64,000 bases of DNA, taken from NCBI RefSeq assembly GCF_014837065.1, contig NZ_JACSPP010000001.1:62001-126000 (forward strand), in the 5' to 3' direction. Origin of the DNA: Phocaeicola intestinalis (GTDB lineage: Bacteria; Bacteroidota; Bacteroidia; Bacteroidales; Bacteroidaceae). A program made the translations under genes and the position numbers. The notes beneath the pieces are model-generated. The model made no database searches. It was not told where the DNA came from and saw only the letters and a program-made list of their open reading frames with translations. Of this stretch, positions 44,553 through 53,256 are shown piece by piece (position 1 is the stretch's first letter; every line of letters starts with the position of its first letter).

Positions 44553-45487
44553 TTATGAAAACGAAAAGAATTGAACTGAAAGAATCAGGTGTGCTTTTCA
44601 ATGAAGAAGAACACTCTTACTTGCTCGATGGAAAAGAATTGTCAGGCATTACGGGAATGTTGCAGAGACAGCTGTTCCCTGACGAATTTGACGGAATACC
44701 CGAACACCTTATCCAAGGTGCGGCGGATTATGGTGCAGGTGTACATCTTTCCTGTGAGGACTTTGACAAGAACTGGATCAATGACGGGACACAGGAGGTG
44801 ATTGATTACATTCAGCTATGCAAGGACTATGGATTAGTCCATGAATGTTCGGAATATACCGTAACCGATGGAGCAAACTGGGCTTCGAAGATAGACAAGG
44901 TATATCGTGTTTCAGAAGACACGTTCAGTCTGGGGGACATCAAGACCTACGGACAGATGCCCCCTGTAAAGCTGGAGAAAGCAAGGTGGCAACTGAGTAT
45001 TTACGCCTTCTTCTTCGAGCTGATGAACAGGAAAGCGAAGATAGACAAGCTGTTTGTCATCCGGCTTCGCAACAAGATGAAGAAAGACGGTTCGTTTGAC
45101 CATATCAAGGAAATCATCTTTGTAAACCGGATCCCCTCAGACATATGTAAAGAGCTGTTGGATTGTGACCTTCGGGGAGAGCGGTTCATTAACCCGTTTG
45201 ATATACCGGATGAATACAGGTCGCAGGAAGAAACCATACGCAACCTCATTCAAACGAAGGCCGTAATAGAAGAACAACTTGCAAATATCAAGGCGAAAAT
45301 ACTGGCTGACATGGAAGCGCAAGGAGTTAAAACATGGGCTACGGAAACGATGAGGTTGATCCGTAAGTCACCCACCACACGCTCCTCTTTCAATCTGCCG
45401 GCATTCAAAAGTGACCACCCTGGACTGGAGTATGAAAACTATATGAAGGTTTCCCCGGTGGCCGGATCTTTACAGATAGTAGTATAA
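44549..45487 (+). CDS. phage-type exonuclease, PD-(D/E)XK (RecB/Cas4-like)
   Basis: 312 aa from the ATG at 44549 overlapping the upstream stop; a second ATG is at 44555. RecB-like nuclease motifs: a D-x-K active site in FSLGDIKTYGQ, then the QxxxY motif in RWQLSIYAFFFEL, 25 residues on. A coiled segment (EEQLANIKAKILADMEAQGV) leads to the C-terminal block SFNLPAFKSDHPGLEYENYM that is common in phage exonucleases. It probably resects DNA ends for the annealing protein. Confidence 0.78.
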   Translation: MIMKTKRIELKESGVLFNEEEHSYLLDGKELSGITGMLQRQLFPDEFDGIPEHLIQGAADYGAGVHLSCEDFDKNWINDGTQEVIDYIQLCKDYGLVHECSEYTVTDGANWASKIDKVYRVSEDTFSLGDIKTYGQMPPVKLEKARWQLSIYAFFFELMNRKAKIDKLFVIRLRNKMKKDGSFDHIKEIIFVNRIPSDICKELLDCDLRGERFINPFDIPDEYRSQEETIRNLIQTKAVIEEQLANIKAKILADMEAQGVKTWATETMRLIRKSPTTRSSFNLPAFKSDHPGLEYENYMKVSPVAGSLQIVV

Positions 45488-45509
45488 CCATAAAAAACGA
45501 AGAAATAAT

Positions 45510-45788
45510 ATGAACGAAGAACATTTGAACGAGAACAGCAAGGAGTTCAAGGCCGCCAAAGAACTGGAGAACGCCTTGAACGATTACGGGTGGAATCCCA
45601 AGAGGTTCGCCCTGGCAACGATGACTTTCCACAAGACCCTGCAACAGAGCCTGTTCAGGACAATCGTGGAAATCCTGAAAGTCTATGCTTCCCCTGAGAG
45701 AAGGACAGACCTAAGAAACGAGGCATCGAAAATCGGTGCCCAAAAACTGATGGAAGTGCTTATAGAAATGCAAGTGCCATTCATCTAA
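45510..45788 (+). CDS. small hypothetical protein of the island
   Basis: 92 aa, helical throughout (ELENALNDYGWNPKRFALAT, FHKTLQQSLFRTIVEILKVY). No family recognised. It follows the exonuclease gene by 22 bp and is the last gene before a strong terminator, so it belongs to the recombination operon. It could be an accessory or single-strand-binding protein; that is a guess from position. Confidence 0.65.
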   Translation: MNEEHLNENSKEFKAAKELENALNDYGWNPKRFALATMTFHKTLQQSLFRTIVEILKVYASPERRTDLRNEASKIGAQKLMEVLIEMQVPFI

Positions 45789-45822
45789 AGCGGTTGAAAC
45801 AGATACCGCACCGATATTCCGA

Positions 45823-45863
45823 GGAGGGATATTCCTGTAAAAGGGAGTATCCCTCCTTTTTTT
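45823..45863 (+). terminator. intrinsic terminator inside the island
   Basis: GGAGGGATA (45823-45831) pairs with TATCCCTCC (45848-45856), followed by seven T. It ends the recombination operon 32 bp before the next start codon at 45895. Confidence 0.9.
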
Positions 45864-45894
45864 GTTTAACGACTTTCTAAAAATCAAGACTATT

Positions 45895-47457
45895 ATGTTA
45901 TACTATAATTTCAAGAACTACGATGGATTCAAGGACTTGTTTGGAACCATCAAGCATGGGAACAATACACAAAGCCGGAAGAACAGGATCCTGCTGGCTT
46001 ACCTGAAAGACAAGAACCTGTTGCATCAAGCGGCGGCAGGCAATGATTATAGTTTTCTGCATATCAGCAGCATGGCAGAATTGGAGCAGCGTATGCAGAA
46101 TGAAATTCTGATTAGCGGGAATGAAGATGAATCCCTCCCTTATGAACTGCATCTGATGGGAAAGACTTACTACAGCATTATTTATGAAACGGACGGGAAT
46201 GACGGTTTATGTGAGGATGGAGATTCCAAATGCGTAAGATACCATAACCATAGAACCGGGAAAATCTTCAAGATGAAAGCGGGAAAACTCTACCGGCATC
46301 TGATTTTAGAAACGGAGTTCGGGAAAACACTCCCCGAACAGGTCATCACCTACCTGTGTGAGGAGTTCGCAGCAAAATGGCAGGCCTTTACGATGGGCAG
46401 GCTCCCCAAAAACAAGCTCTATGTCAATCAGGAATTTGAACGCATCTATTCTTCGAAGTACTGTGAAGGGGATTTCTGTTCCTGCATGGTTGACAAAGGC
46501 TATCACGGTTTTTATGAGAAGTCGGTCAATGCGAGCGCGGCTTACCTGGAGAATGAAAAGGGCAAGATCATCGCACGCTGCATCATCTTCAATGAAGTGA
46601 AAGACCAGGACGGTAAAGTTTACCGGTTGGCAGAACGCCAATACGCTACCGGTGACAACCATATTCTTAAAAGAGCCTTGGCAGACGCTCTAATCCGGGG
46701 AGGATATATAGACGGTTACAAAAAGGTAGGAGCTTCTTGTAATGAAGCGAATGCTTTTGTCAGCATAAACGGGGAATCCTTATCCGACCGGAAATTCAGA
46801 ATCGCTTGCGATTTGGACTGGGATGACGATCTGAGTTATCAGGATTCGTTCAAATCCTATAGCATGAGTGCAAGGATAGCGGACAATTATTGTTATGGGG
46901 ACATTGACCTTGGCATTACGGAAGGGAGCCTGAACAATGCGGAGGAAGATGGCTGTTATGACAGTTACCATGGGTATGATTGTGATGAAACCGTCCTTGT
47001 TTACGTTCATGGGGAAGAGTATGATTGTGATTCCGATAACCTCGGTGATTTCGTCTGGATTGACAGTGAGGGGGAATACCACCATAGGGATGATGTGTCG
47101 GAGTGTCCGGAGTGCGGCGGATATTTCTTAAAGTCTGAAACCTGTTATTCTGAGGTGACTGATGATAATTATTGCTGTGAGGAATGCAGGGAAAAAGCGG
47201 AAAAAGAATATAAGGATGCTAACTGGTATTATTCCGATTATGACGGTGAATATTTCGAGGAAGAAGATGACATCGCCTATTATTGGCGTTGGAACAGGGA
47301 AAAAGAGGAATACGAGAAAAAAACAATCTCCGTAAGCTCCCTGAGAAGCCTCCTTTATTCCGATGACTTCTTTGAGTTCGACAATGAATGTTTCGACCGG
47401 GTAAATCCCGCTACCAACCTTCCCTACGGTTATAAACTAATCAAAACAGTAGCATGA
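45895..47457 (+). CDS. acidic Cys-rich hypothetical protein of the island
   Basis: 520 aa from the Met at 45895 (MLYYNFKNYDGFKDLF); the frame is open 11 codons upstream but runs back into the terminator. The first 330 residues look like a globular domain with FEKSV-type motifs and conserved CDLDWDDD. The last 200 are extremely acidic and Tyr-rich (GYDCDETVLVYVHGEEYDCD, WYYSDYDGEYFEEEDDIAYY) around a four-Cys ribbon (CPECGGYF, CCEECREK). An acidic surface could mimic DNA. No family recognised. Confidence 0.7.
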   Translation: MLYYNFKNYDGFKDLFGTIKHGNNTQSRKNRILLAYLKDKNLLHQAAAGNDYSFLHISSMAELEQRMQNEILISGNEDESLPYELHLMGKTYYSIIYETDGNDGLCEDGDSKCVRYHNHRTGKIFKMKAGKLYRHLILETEFGKTLPEQVITYLCEEFAAKWQAFTMGRLPKNKLYVNQEFERIYSSKYCEGDFCSCMVDKGYHGFYEKSVNASAAYLENEKGKIIARCIIFNEVKDQDGKVYRLAERQYATGDNHILKRALADALIRGGYIDGYKKVGASCNEANAFVSINGESLSDRKFRIACDLDWDDDLSYQDSFKSYSMSARIADNYCYGDIDLGITEGSLNNAEEDGCYDSYHGYDCDETVLVYVHGEEYDCDSDNLGDFVWIDSEGEYHHRDDVSECPECGGYFLKSETCYSEVTDDNYCCEECREKAEKEYKDANWYYSDYDGEYFEEEDDIAYYWRWNREKEEYEKKTISVSSLRSLLYSDDFFEFDNECFDRVNPATNLPYGYKLIKTVA

Positions 47458-47460
47458 CTT

Positions 47461-48438
47461 ATGGAATTACTCAGACAATTATACAAAGTCCATAGCCCGA
47501 GCGGAAACGAGAAGGCTATGAAGAGGTTTGTCAGGAAATATATCAGGAGACATATTCCCGATGTGAAGATAAGGACAGACAGGAAGGGGAACCTCTATAT
47601 AATAAAAGGTGTGGCGGAGACCTATCCCTGTATCGCAGCGCATCTTGACCAGGTACAAAGGGAACATTCCAAGGATTTCACGCTCATAGAGACAAAGGGA
47701 CTCATTTTCGGTTACAGTCCGAGAAGCCGGAAGCAAGAAGGTTTGGGGGCAGACGATAAAAATGGGATCTGGATAGCATTAAAGTGTCTGGAGAAATACG
47801 ATACCCTTAAAGTGGTGTTCTTTGTAGAGGAAGAAACGGGATGCCAAGGCTCCAACCAAGCAGACATGGACTTCTTTATGGATTGCAGGTTTGTTATCCA
47901 ACCTGACAGGAGAGGTTATAAAGATCTTATAACAAGTATCGGGTGGATGGAACTTTGCAGTGATGAATTTCTGAAAGCCAGCGGATATGAGAGCTTCAGT
48001 TATAAAACTACAGAAGGTTTGATGACGGATATACTCGCCCTGAAGGAAAGGGGGCTGGAAATAAGTTGTATCAATCTGAGTTGTGGATATTATGAACCCC
48101 ATACTGACAACGAGTTTACGGTGAAGAAAGACCTGTTGAACTGCCTAAAGTTAGTGGAACACATCATCGAGAACTGCACCGACATTTATCTCCATTCATG
48201 CCTGGATATGAAATGCCTTATGGAAGCTGATGAATATGAAACGGCAAGGGATGAGGTTTTCGAGATTCTGGGAGGCGATGATACTTTAGGCTTCGAGGAT
48301 ATATACCAATTCCTCAAGCCCTATTTCCCGAACCTTACGAGAAACGACTTTATCAGGATTTATCTGGAATACTACAATCCGGAATCTGAGGAAAGTGAAG
48401 ATATATGGGAAACGGGAAGCATAAATGATAAGGTATAA
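47461..48438 (+). CDS. M20/M42-type metallopeptidase of the island
   Basis: 325 aa starting 3 bp after the acidic protein. All catalytic landmarks of the di-zinc M20 family are visible in order: SPSGNEKAMKRF, AAHLDQV (His and Asp ligands, about 60-66), GADDKNG (bridging Asp, about 99-105), FVEEETGCQGS (catalytic Glu pair), IQPDRRG and GYYEPHTDNEFT (His near 219). It resembles peptidase T-type aminopeptidases. No signal peptide, so it acts in the cytoplasm. A peptidase inside a recombination island is unusual. Confidence 0.82.
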   Translation: MELLRQLYKVHSPSGNEKAMKRFVRKYIRRHIPDVKIRTDRKGNLYIIKGVAETYPCIAAHLDQVQREHSKDFTLIETKGLIFGYSPRSRKQEGLGADDKNGIWIALKCLEKYDTLKVVFFVEEETGCQGSNQADMDFFMDCRFVIQPDRRGYKDLITSIGWMELCSDEFLKASGYESFSYKTTEGLMTDILALKERGLEISCINLSCGYYEPHTDNEFTVKKDLLNCLKLVEHIIENCTDIYLHSCLDMKCLMEADEYETARDEVFEILGGDDTLGFEDIYQFLKPYFPNLTRNDFIRIYLEYYNPESEESEDIWETGSINDKV

Positions 48439-48448
48439 GGGAAAAAGA

Positions 48449-48503
48449 GAATCCTGTGGGAAAATAAGAAACGGTAGAATCTGAAATCTCACAGGATTCA
48501 TTT
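48449..48503 (+). terminator. stem-loop after the metallopeptidase gene
   Basis: GAATCCTGTG (48449-48458) pairs with CACAGGATTC (48490-48499), followed by ATTTTG. The loop is long (31 nt), so it may be a weak terminator. Confidence 0.55.
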
Positions 48504-48615
48504 TGTGTGATAAGGAATATGGCATTCTGTGTTCAAACCGCTGATGTGTTCAAATAAATCTGAAACACCGCTTTGAATACGCCATGCCATGTTACCGGAT
48601 TAATCAAAGAATAAA

Positions 48616-49275
48616 ATGGAAACAATGACAATGAAGAAAGCGGTTATCTACGCCCGTGTCAGTTCAACAAATGACAGACAGGACACAGGGCGGCAAATCA
48701 AGGACTTGGAAAACTATGCAAAATCGCAAAACATAGAAATCGTGAAAATCTACGAGGAACATATCTCTGGGGCAAAAAGAATCGAAGAAAGGCAGGTTCT
48801 CACAGAATGTCTGGAATATTGCACCAAAGAATCTGTGAATTTTCTTCTTCTTTCAGAACTGAGTAGACTCGGAAGAAGTACATTACAAGTACTTCGTTCT
48901 TTGGAGATACTACATGAAGCCAAGGTATCGGTATATATCCAGAACTTGGGATTATACACCTTACAAGCCGATGGGAAAGTGAATCCTATAGCAAGCATTA
49001 TGGTTACAGTTCTGGCTGAAATGGCGAATATTGAGAGAAGCAATATCCAATACCGCCTGAACAGTGGAAGAGCCAACTATGTCGCTAACGGAGGAAGGTT
49101 GGGAAGAAGGAAAGGAAGCACCAAATCCGAAGAGAAGCTGAGGGATGAGTACAAGGAAACGATAGCCCTCCTCAAGAAAGGCTATAGTATCAGAAACATA
49201 GCTAGACTTCAAGGAATTGGCATTTCAACGGTACAGAGAATCAAGAACCAGTTTATAAACAACAACTTAAAGTAA
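48616..49275 (+). CDS. serine recombinase, resolvase/invertase type
   Basis: 219 aa; starts at 48616, 48625 and 48631 are possible, with the last giving MKKAVIYARVSS directly. The resolvase domain has the nucleophile Ser in YARVSSTNDRQDTG, Arg residues in SELSRLGRSTLQVLRSLEI and the helix AEMANIERSNIQYRLNSGRA. A C-terminal helix-turn-helix (YSIRNIARLQGIGISTVQRI) binds DNA. Such enzymes resolve transposon cointegrates or invert segments. It is the only recombinase seen in the island; no tyrosine integrase is present. Confidence 0.9.
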   Translation: METMTMKKAVIYARVSSTNDRQDTGRQIKDLENYAKSQNIEIVKIYEEHISGAKRIEERQVLTECLEYCTKESVNFLLLSELSRLGRSTLQVLRSLEILHEAKVSVYIQNLGLYTLQADGKVNPIASIMVTVLAEMANIERSNIQYRLNSGRANYVANGGRLGRRKGSTKSEEKLRDEYKETIALLKKGYSIRNIARLQGIGISTVQRIKNQFINNNLK

Positions 49276-49281
49276 AAGGAA

Positions 49282-49488
49282 ATGGAAACAAACTACATTA
49301 TCATCTTGGATTATTCAGCGGGTGAGGTCATAAAGATCAGGCTCACCAAAGAACAAATCAAGGAATCGGAGAAGTATGATGATTTTGAAACATTCCTGAG
49401 CACCCTGGAAGAGGAGTATGATTTCCGGTTGAAAGATTGTGTATGGATGTGTACAGAGAATTATCAGGAAAGGAGTTACGGATTTTAA
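49282..49488 (+). CDS. small hypothetical protein of the island
   Basis: 68 aa, acidic (METNYIIILDYSAGEVIKIR, FLSTLEEEYDFRLKDCVWMC). No family recognised. It starts 7 bp after the recombinase gene with AAAGGAAATG at its start, a good ribosome-binding site. Confidence 0.65.
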   Translation: METNYIIILDYSAGEVIKIRLTKEQIKESEKYDDFETFLSTLEEEYDFRLKDCVWMCTENYQERSYGF

Positions 49489-49502
49489 ACAGGGACAAGA
49501 TT

Positions 49503-49796
49503 ATGACTTTTGATTACAATAAGACACAGAAGCAGCGGATGGTTATTACTTTGGAAAATGGAGTAACCGTAGAAGGGATGTATCTTGATTTACGTATTAC
49601 TCCTGAGACCATACCTGCCGGAAAAATATGGTATCAGATACGGCACTGTGATAATGATTGGATAGAACCTGCAACACTGAAAAAAGGCTGTGTGATGGTA
49701 AACTTTATGGGTACTTTTGTCTCAGCCCCTATCAAAGGGTTGGAAGAATGGGGTGATGAAGTGGAAATAGAGGGATATAAATTTGTAGAATCCTGA
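49503..49796 (+). CDS. small hypothetical protein of the island
   Basis: 97 aa from the Met at 49503 (MTFDYNKTQKQRMVITLENG); the frame is open further upstream but overlaps the previous gene. It looks like a compact beta-rich protein (GVTVEGMYLDLRITPETIPA, KKGCVMVNFMGTFVSAPIKG, EEWGDEVEIEGYKFVES). Family not recognised. Last gene before a strong terminator at 49819. Confidence 0.65.
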   Translation: MTFDYNKTQKQRMVITLENGVTVEGMYLDLRITPETIPAGKIWYQIRHCDNDWIEPATLKKGCVMVNFMGTFVSAPIKGLEEWGDEVEIEGYKFVES

Positions 49797-49818
49797 GAAC
49801 AGAAAAAACGGAGAAATG

Positions 49819-49858
49819 AGAGAAGCTGAAAACAAGCGGCTTCTCTTGTTTTTTCTTC
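49819..49858 (+). terminator. intrinsic terminator at the end of the recombinase operon
   Basis: AGAGAAGC (49819-49826) pairs with GCTTCTCT (49839-49846), followed by TGTTTTTTCTTCC. It ends the island just before the IS4 element. Confidence 0.9.
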
Positions 49859-49910
49859 CTTCCCCAGTAATGTTTCTGTGTCTGAAAAGTTAAATTTTTA
49901 CTTTTTTGTG

Positions 49911-51547
49911 AGAGTTTCTTTTTGAATTATAATATTAACTTAAGTTTCGCAAGTAAAGTGTAACTTCTCAGGCAGCTGGTGTCAGTCTGTCGAAAGCCAG
50001 CTTTACTGCTTTGATTTGTTTATCGTTTGATATTATTTGTTCAGTCAGAAGCATTGCATCGCAGTTAAGTACCTCAGCAATGACGTTTATAACTTCTACG
50101 ATCAGCAGCCAGATTTTTTCTGCTACTGAAAGTTCAACAGAGTTCTTTGAAATTTCGGCAAAGAGTCCTCCGATAGTTTCGTATGACTCATTGCGTTTGA
50201 CATAACTGAGTATATTGTACTGCAGTACGCACAATGATATGCCTGCAATCTGTCCGGCGAAGTCTCTGCACTGGTTCTTTCCGAGTTTCAGGTTTTGCTT
50301 CATCTCCTTGTGAGCCACTTCGATAACCCATCTTCTTGAATAAAGCCTGAAGGCTTTTTTGGCATCAAGTTTAAGATCAGAGGTAAGCAGGGCATTCCAG
50401 TTGCCGTTCCTGCCTCTTCTGTAGAAGAACAGGCTGACCTTAATGCCGGAGATTTTAGCAGATACAGTTGTTGTGTAGTAACCGATTGATCGGCTATACT
50501 TTACTTTCCCGGATTTCTGGAGAGCCTTGATAAGCTCAGGCGCTGTTTTGTTTCCAAGACCTGTCTCATACTTGGTCTTGCCCATCTTTATCATTCCGAT
50601 AAGGTGGCATCCAAAATGCCTTGAGACTACGAACTTCAAAAGTTCAGAGCAGGTAAACCAGTTGTCAACAAGAAGATAATCGAAACGTACGCCCTCTATG
50701 ATCGAGCGCTTGAGCATACTGATGGCCGTCTCAATCTTACTTGCAAAATACTCAGTGCTGCGCCTGACAATACGTTCATCCCCTGAGTGTTCCTTGCAAT
50801 ACCGGTCCTCCGTTTGTTTCTGGATAACCCCTGTGGCTTATCGCCCCGTTTTCCCTCCTCCCCATGGAGGGAAAAGTCAAGAAGAAACTGGGATATGCCA
50901 TCTGTAAAGCAAAGGAACATTGCCTTGAAGCCAAGTATAGGTTTCATTTGGGTATGAGAGAATACCTTGCCAATCTTCTCGGTCTTGAACCCGGTCTTTG
51001 GAAGGTCTGTATCATCGATGATGACGCACCTGATGTCCGATTTCAATGTCGTGCCGCGTTTCACACGTGAATACAACTGCCTGAAAAACGAGTAGGTTAT
51101 ACGTCGCCAATTGACGTTGCCATCGTTCATGAAACGATAGAACATGTCTTTGTGGCAGACAAACATCCTGCCCAAGGCAGAAGACGAATAGTTGGCAGCA
51201 TTCTTAATGGAAAAGAACGGGAACAGAACTAGCAGCTGCAACACCTGAAGACAGGTGAATTTGCAATTCGGATTCTTAACTGACCCGATGACTTTGCTTT
51301 GTATCCTTATGCTGTTCATAATGGTTGATATGCTGTTTATTGCCTTGCTGGAGTCATTGTTTGCAAAAAACTCTTGGAGTTCACCGATAATATGTCTATT
51401 TTTGTTCATGGCTAAAGGGTGCTATATTGTTTGTTTGGCGACATTAATATATTGATAATCATCGAATTATCAAACTCTTTAGCTTTTTTTATTATATTAT
51501 CTGAGTACTTGCGAAACTTGAATAATATTTAAAACAAAAGAAACTCT
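49911..51547 (-). mobile_element. IS4-family insertion sequence with frameshifted transposase
   Basis: 1637 bp. Both ends begin AGAGTTTCTTTT, and the similarity continues to AAGTTTCGCAAGTA about 45 bp in, giving long imperfect terminal inverted repeats. The size and the encoded DDE transposase fit the IS4 family. No clean target-site duplication is seen; both flanks hold a similar T-run (CTTTTTTG / GTTTTTTTG). It sits at the junction of the island and the A+T-rich PUL. Confidence 0.85.
49968..51409 (-). pseudogene. IS4-family transposase, one-base frameshift
   Basis: Two overlapping minus-strand ORFs: 51409-50696 (N-terminal half, MNKNRHIIGELQEFFANNDS, with the first Asp in CVIIDDTDLPKTG) and 50717-49968 (C-terminal half, with the second Asp in DYLLVDNWFTC and the Glu-containing VIEVAHKEMKQNLKLGKNQC helix, the YREK-like motif). 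In the other frame the overlap reads on as KQTEDRYCKEHSGDERIV, so the true protein continued there. The break is in the A-run near 50816-50821, where one A appears lost. The element is probably inactive unless the base is a sequencing error. Confidence 0.85.
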
Positions 51548-51604
51548 AAAGTTTTTTTGCTAAAAAGATTTATCTTTGCATCATAAAAAAATAACAGAGA
51601 GTAT

Positions 51605-52261
51605 ATGACTATAAAATTAGACAACAACTCCGAAAAAACACTTCATATTCAAACAGAAGAGCTTTCAAGAAAGCTTATCGAATTGGAAGAATATAAGAAT
51701 GGAAAATTACCTTCCAATGATATTTTATTGTCTGAACAATTAAATATATAAAGGAACACACTTCACTAAGTCATTTACAAACTTATGTTCGAGAGGTTAT
51801 TAGTCAGAAAAAAGTGTATGATACAAAAGTCATAAATAAAGATATTGTAAGGGAATAATTGGTTGTGTTTTTCACAGGAGATGAAAATACTAGGTATTGA
51901 AATTAAGAACTTCGAACTGCACGTCAGTTTTAAAAAGTTACCTAGGGAATCTATTCCTTTTTTAATATAGACCCTAAGAAAAGTACAAAATATATGATGT
52001 TGGAACGAGGAGTACTCAAAATAAGGGATACCCCCTTTTGTCTCTTATTTCAGTTAGAGTATACCGTTGATTGGTAAGAAGAAAAATTGTATTTTACATC
52101 AATAGAGTTTATATTAAATATAGCGTAGGCTGTTATCGTACAGATAGCTTTATCTATACCAAAAAAGTGGAAAGATGATATTTCCGAAGAACTTATCTAA
52201 GAAATCTTTGATGAGAGTATATAAACTGTATTGTATTTGAACGAGAATACTTATGTTTAAT
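51605..52261 (+). pseudogene. GntR-family regulator, decayed
   Basis: From the ATG at 51605 the frame runs 48 codons (TLHIQTEELSRKLIELEEYK, then NDILLSEQLNI, the winged-helix start of GntR) to a TAA at 51749. Other frames continue the family pattern: QKKVYDTKVINK (about 51810), then STKYMMLERGVLKIRDTPFC (UTRA domain, about 51980-52040) and PKKWKDDISEELI (about 52160) interrupted by stops. At least one frameshift and several stops mean no product. The regulator once stood before the PUL. Confidence 0.75.
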
Positions 52262-52460
52262 CGAGATGCTTATGGCCTTTAATTTAATGTACTATTGAAA
52301 AACTTTTAGTCATATTCACTATGGGAATGAGATATGTTCATCAAAAAAGTCCAAAATTAAATTACTGACTTTTTTTGAAGATATCTATACTTTTTGCAAT
52401 TTTAAATTCATAATATAGCATAAATATTTTGTTGAGCCAAATATATATTGGTGTTTTAGA

Positions 52461-52489
52461 TTGTTTTTTACTTGATTTGTCTAACTTTA
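52461..52489 (+). promoter_or_regulatory. possible promoter of the ECF sigma gene
   Basis: TTG at 52461-52463, 18 bp, then TAACTTTA at 52482-52489. The last base departs from the TAnnTTTG consensus. It is 20 bp before the start codon. Confidence 0.4.
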
Positions 52490-52508
52490 ATTCTATAGTA
52501 TAGAGAGA

Positions 52509-53090
52509 ATGAATAAGATAACGCTATCTGATGTTTGTTCAGAAATGAATTTTGGAACTTTCTATGCAACTTATTATGCGCGTTTTATACGTTATGCCTA
52601 TTATTATGTGAATGATTCTTTTACATCTGAAGATATTGTTCACGACGCTTTGCTCTACTTTTGGGAAAACAAACACAATATACCCAAAGAAACGGATGTA
52701 ATAGGTTATATCTTATTAACTGTTAAAAATAAGTGTTTAAACTACTTAAAACATTTGTCGATCGAGCAAGAATATAGTAAGCTCTGCACTAACTTGCAGG
52801 ACTGGGAAATTGCTACGCGTATTCAGACGTTAGAAGACGATAGCTATGATGCTATCTTTTTGGAAGATGTTCAGAAGATTTTGAAGCAAGCATTGGTCAA
52901 GTTGCCGGATAAAACTCGGGAAATCTTCGTGCTAAACCGTTTGAAGAATAAGTCGCGAAAAGAAATTGCAAGCATTTTAGGCGTATCTCTACAAAAAGTT
53001 GACTATCATATCAATAAAGCTATCAATTTACTATCTTATGAATTGAAAGATTATTTACCATTGATGATATTCTTACTATATGATTGTTGA
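52509..53090 (+). CDS. ECF RNA polymerase sigma factor
   Basis: 193 aa. Sigma region 2 is at about 15-80 (YARFIRYAYYYVNDSFTSED, IVHDALLYFWENK) and region 4 at about 125-180 (LPDKTREIFVLNRLKNKSRK, EIASILGVSLQKVDYHINKA). It directs transcription of the SusC/D genes downstream. The anti-sigma gene follows after 166 bp. Sigma/anti-sigma pairs of this kind couple expression to the state of the SusC transporter in host-glycan PULs of Bacteroides. Confidence 0.93.
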   Translation: MNKITLSDVCSEMNFGTFYATYYARFIRYAYYYVNDSFTSEDIVHDALLYFWENKHNIPKETDVIGYILLTVKNKCLNYLKHLSIEQEYSKLCTNLQDWEIATRIQTLEDDSYDAIFLEDVQKILKQALVKLPDKTREIFVLNRLKNKSRKEIASILGVSLQKVDYHINKAINLLSYELKDYLPLMIFLLYDC

Positions 53091-53256
53091 TGAATGAGTT
53101 ACAACACTATATATATCCTATTCTCTTTCCCTTACAAAAGCTATCAGTCGATGGTGAAACTTCCCCTTATAATACCTTTTGCAAATAAAAAACAAACAAA
53201 AAATAAAAAAAATAGGGCACCTGTTTGGGATTTTGCAAAGTTGAGTTGCTCTAATT

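Larger units (their letters stand above)
51548..52508. other. regulator remnant and leader of the PUL, A+T-rich
   Basis: 960 bp between the IS4 right end and the ECF sigma gene. The left two thirds are a decayed GntR-family gene (51605 to about 52260). The rest is A+T-rich, with the probable sigma promoter at 52461-52489. A TATCTTTG at 51571-51578 is followed by the dead gene; its -33 box may have been removed when IS4 inserted 24 bp upstream. Confidence 0.65.

Noticed and set aside
40417..49910. An attachment-site duplication of the tRNA-Ala 3' end at the far side of the island.
   Set aside because: I looked for TTCGAGTCCGG and TATGCTCCA after the tRNA and found no second copy within the window.
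50696..50821. Programmed frameshifting joining the two IS4 transposase halves.
   Set aside because: No slippery heptamer of the X XXY YYZ type is present in the first frame and IS4 elements do not usually frameshift. A one-base deletion explains it more simply.
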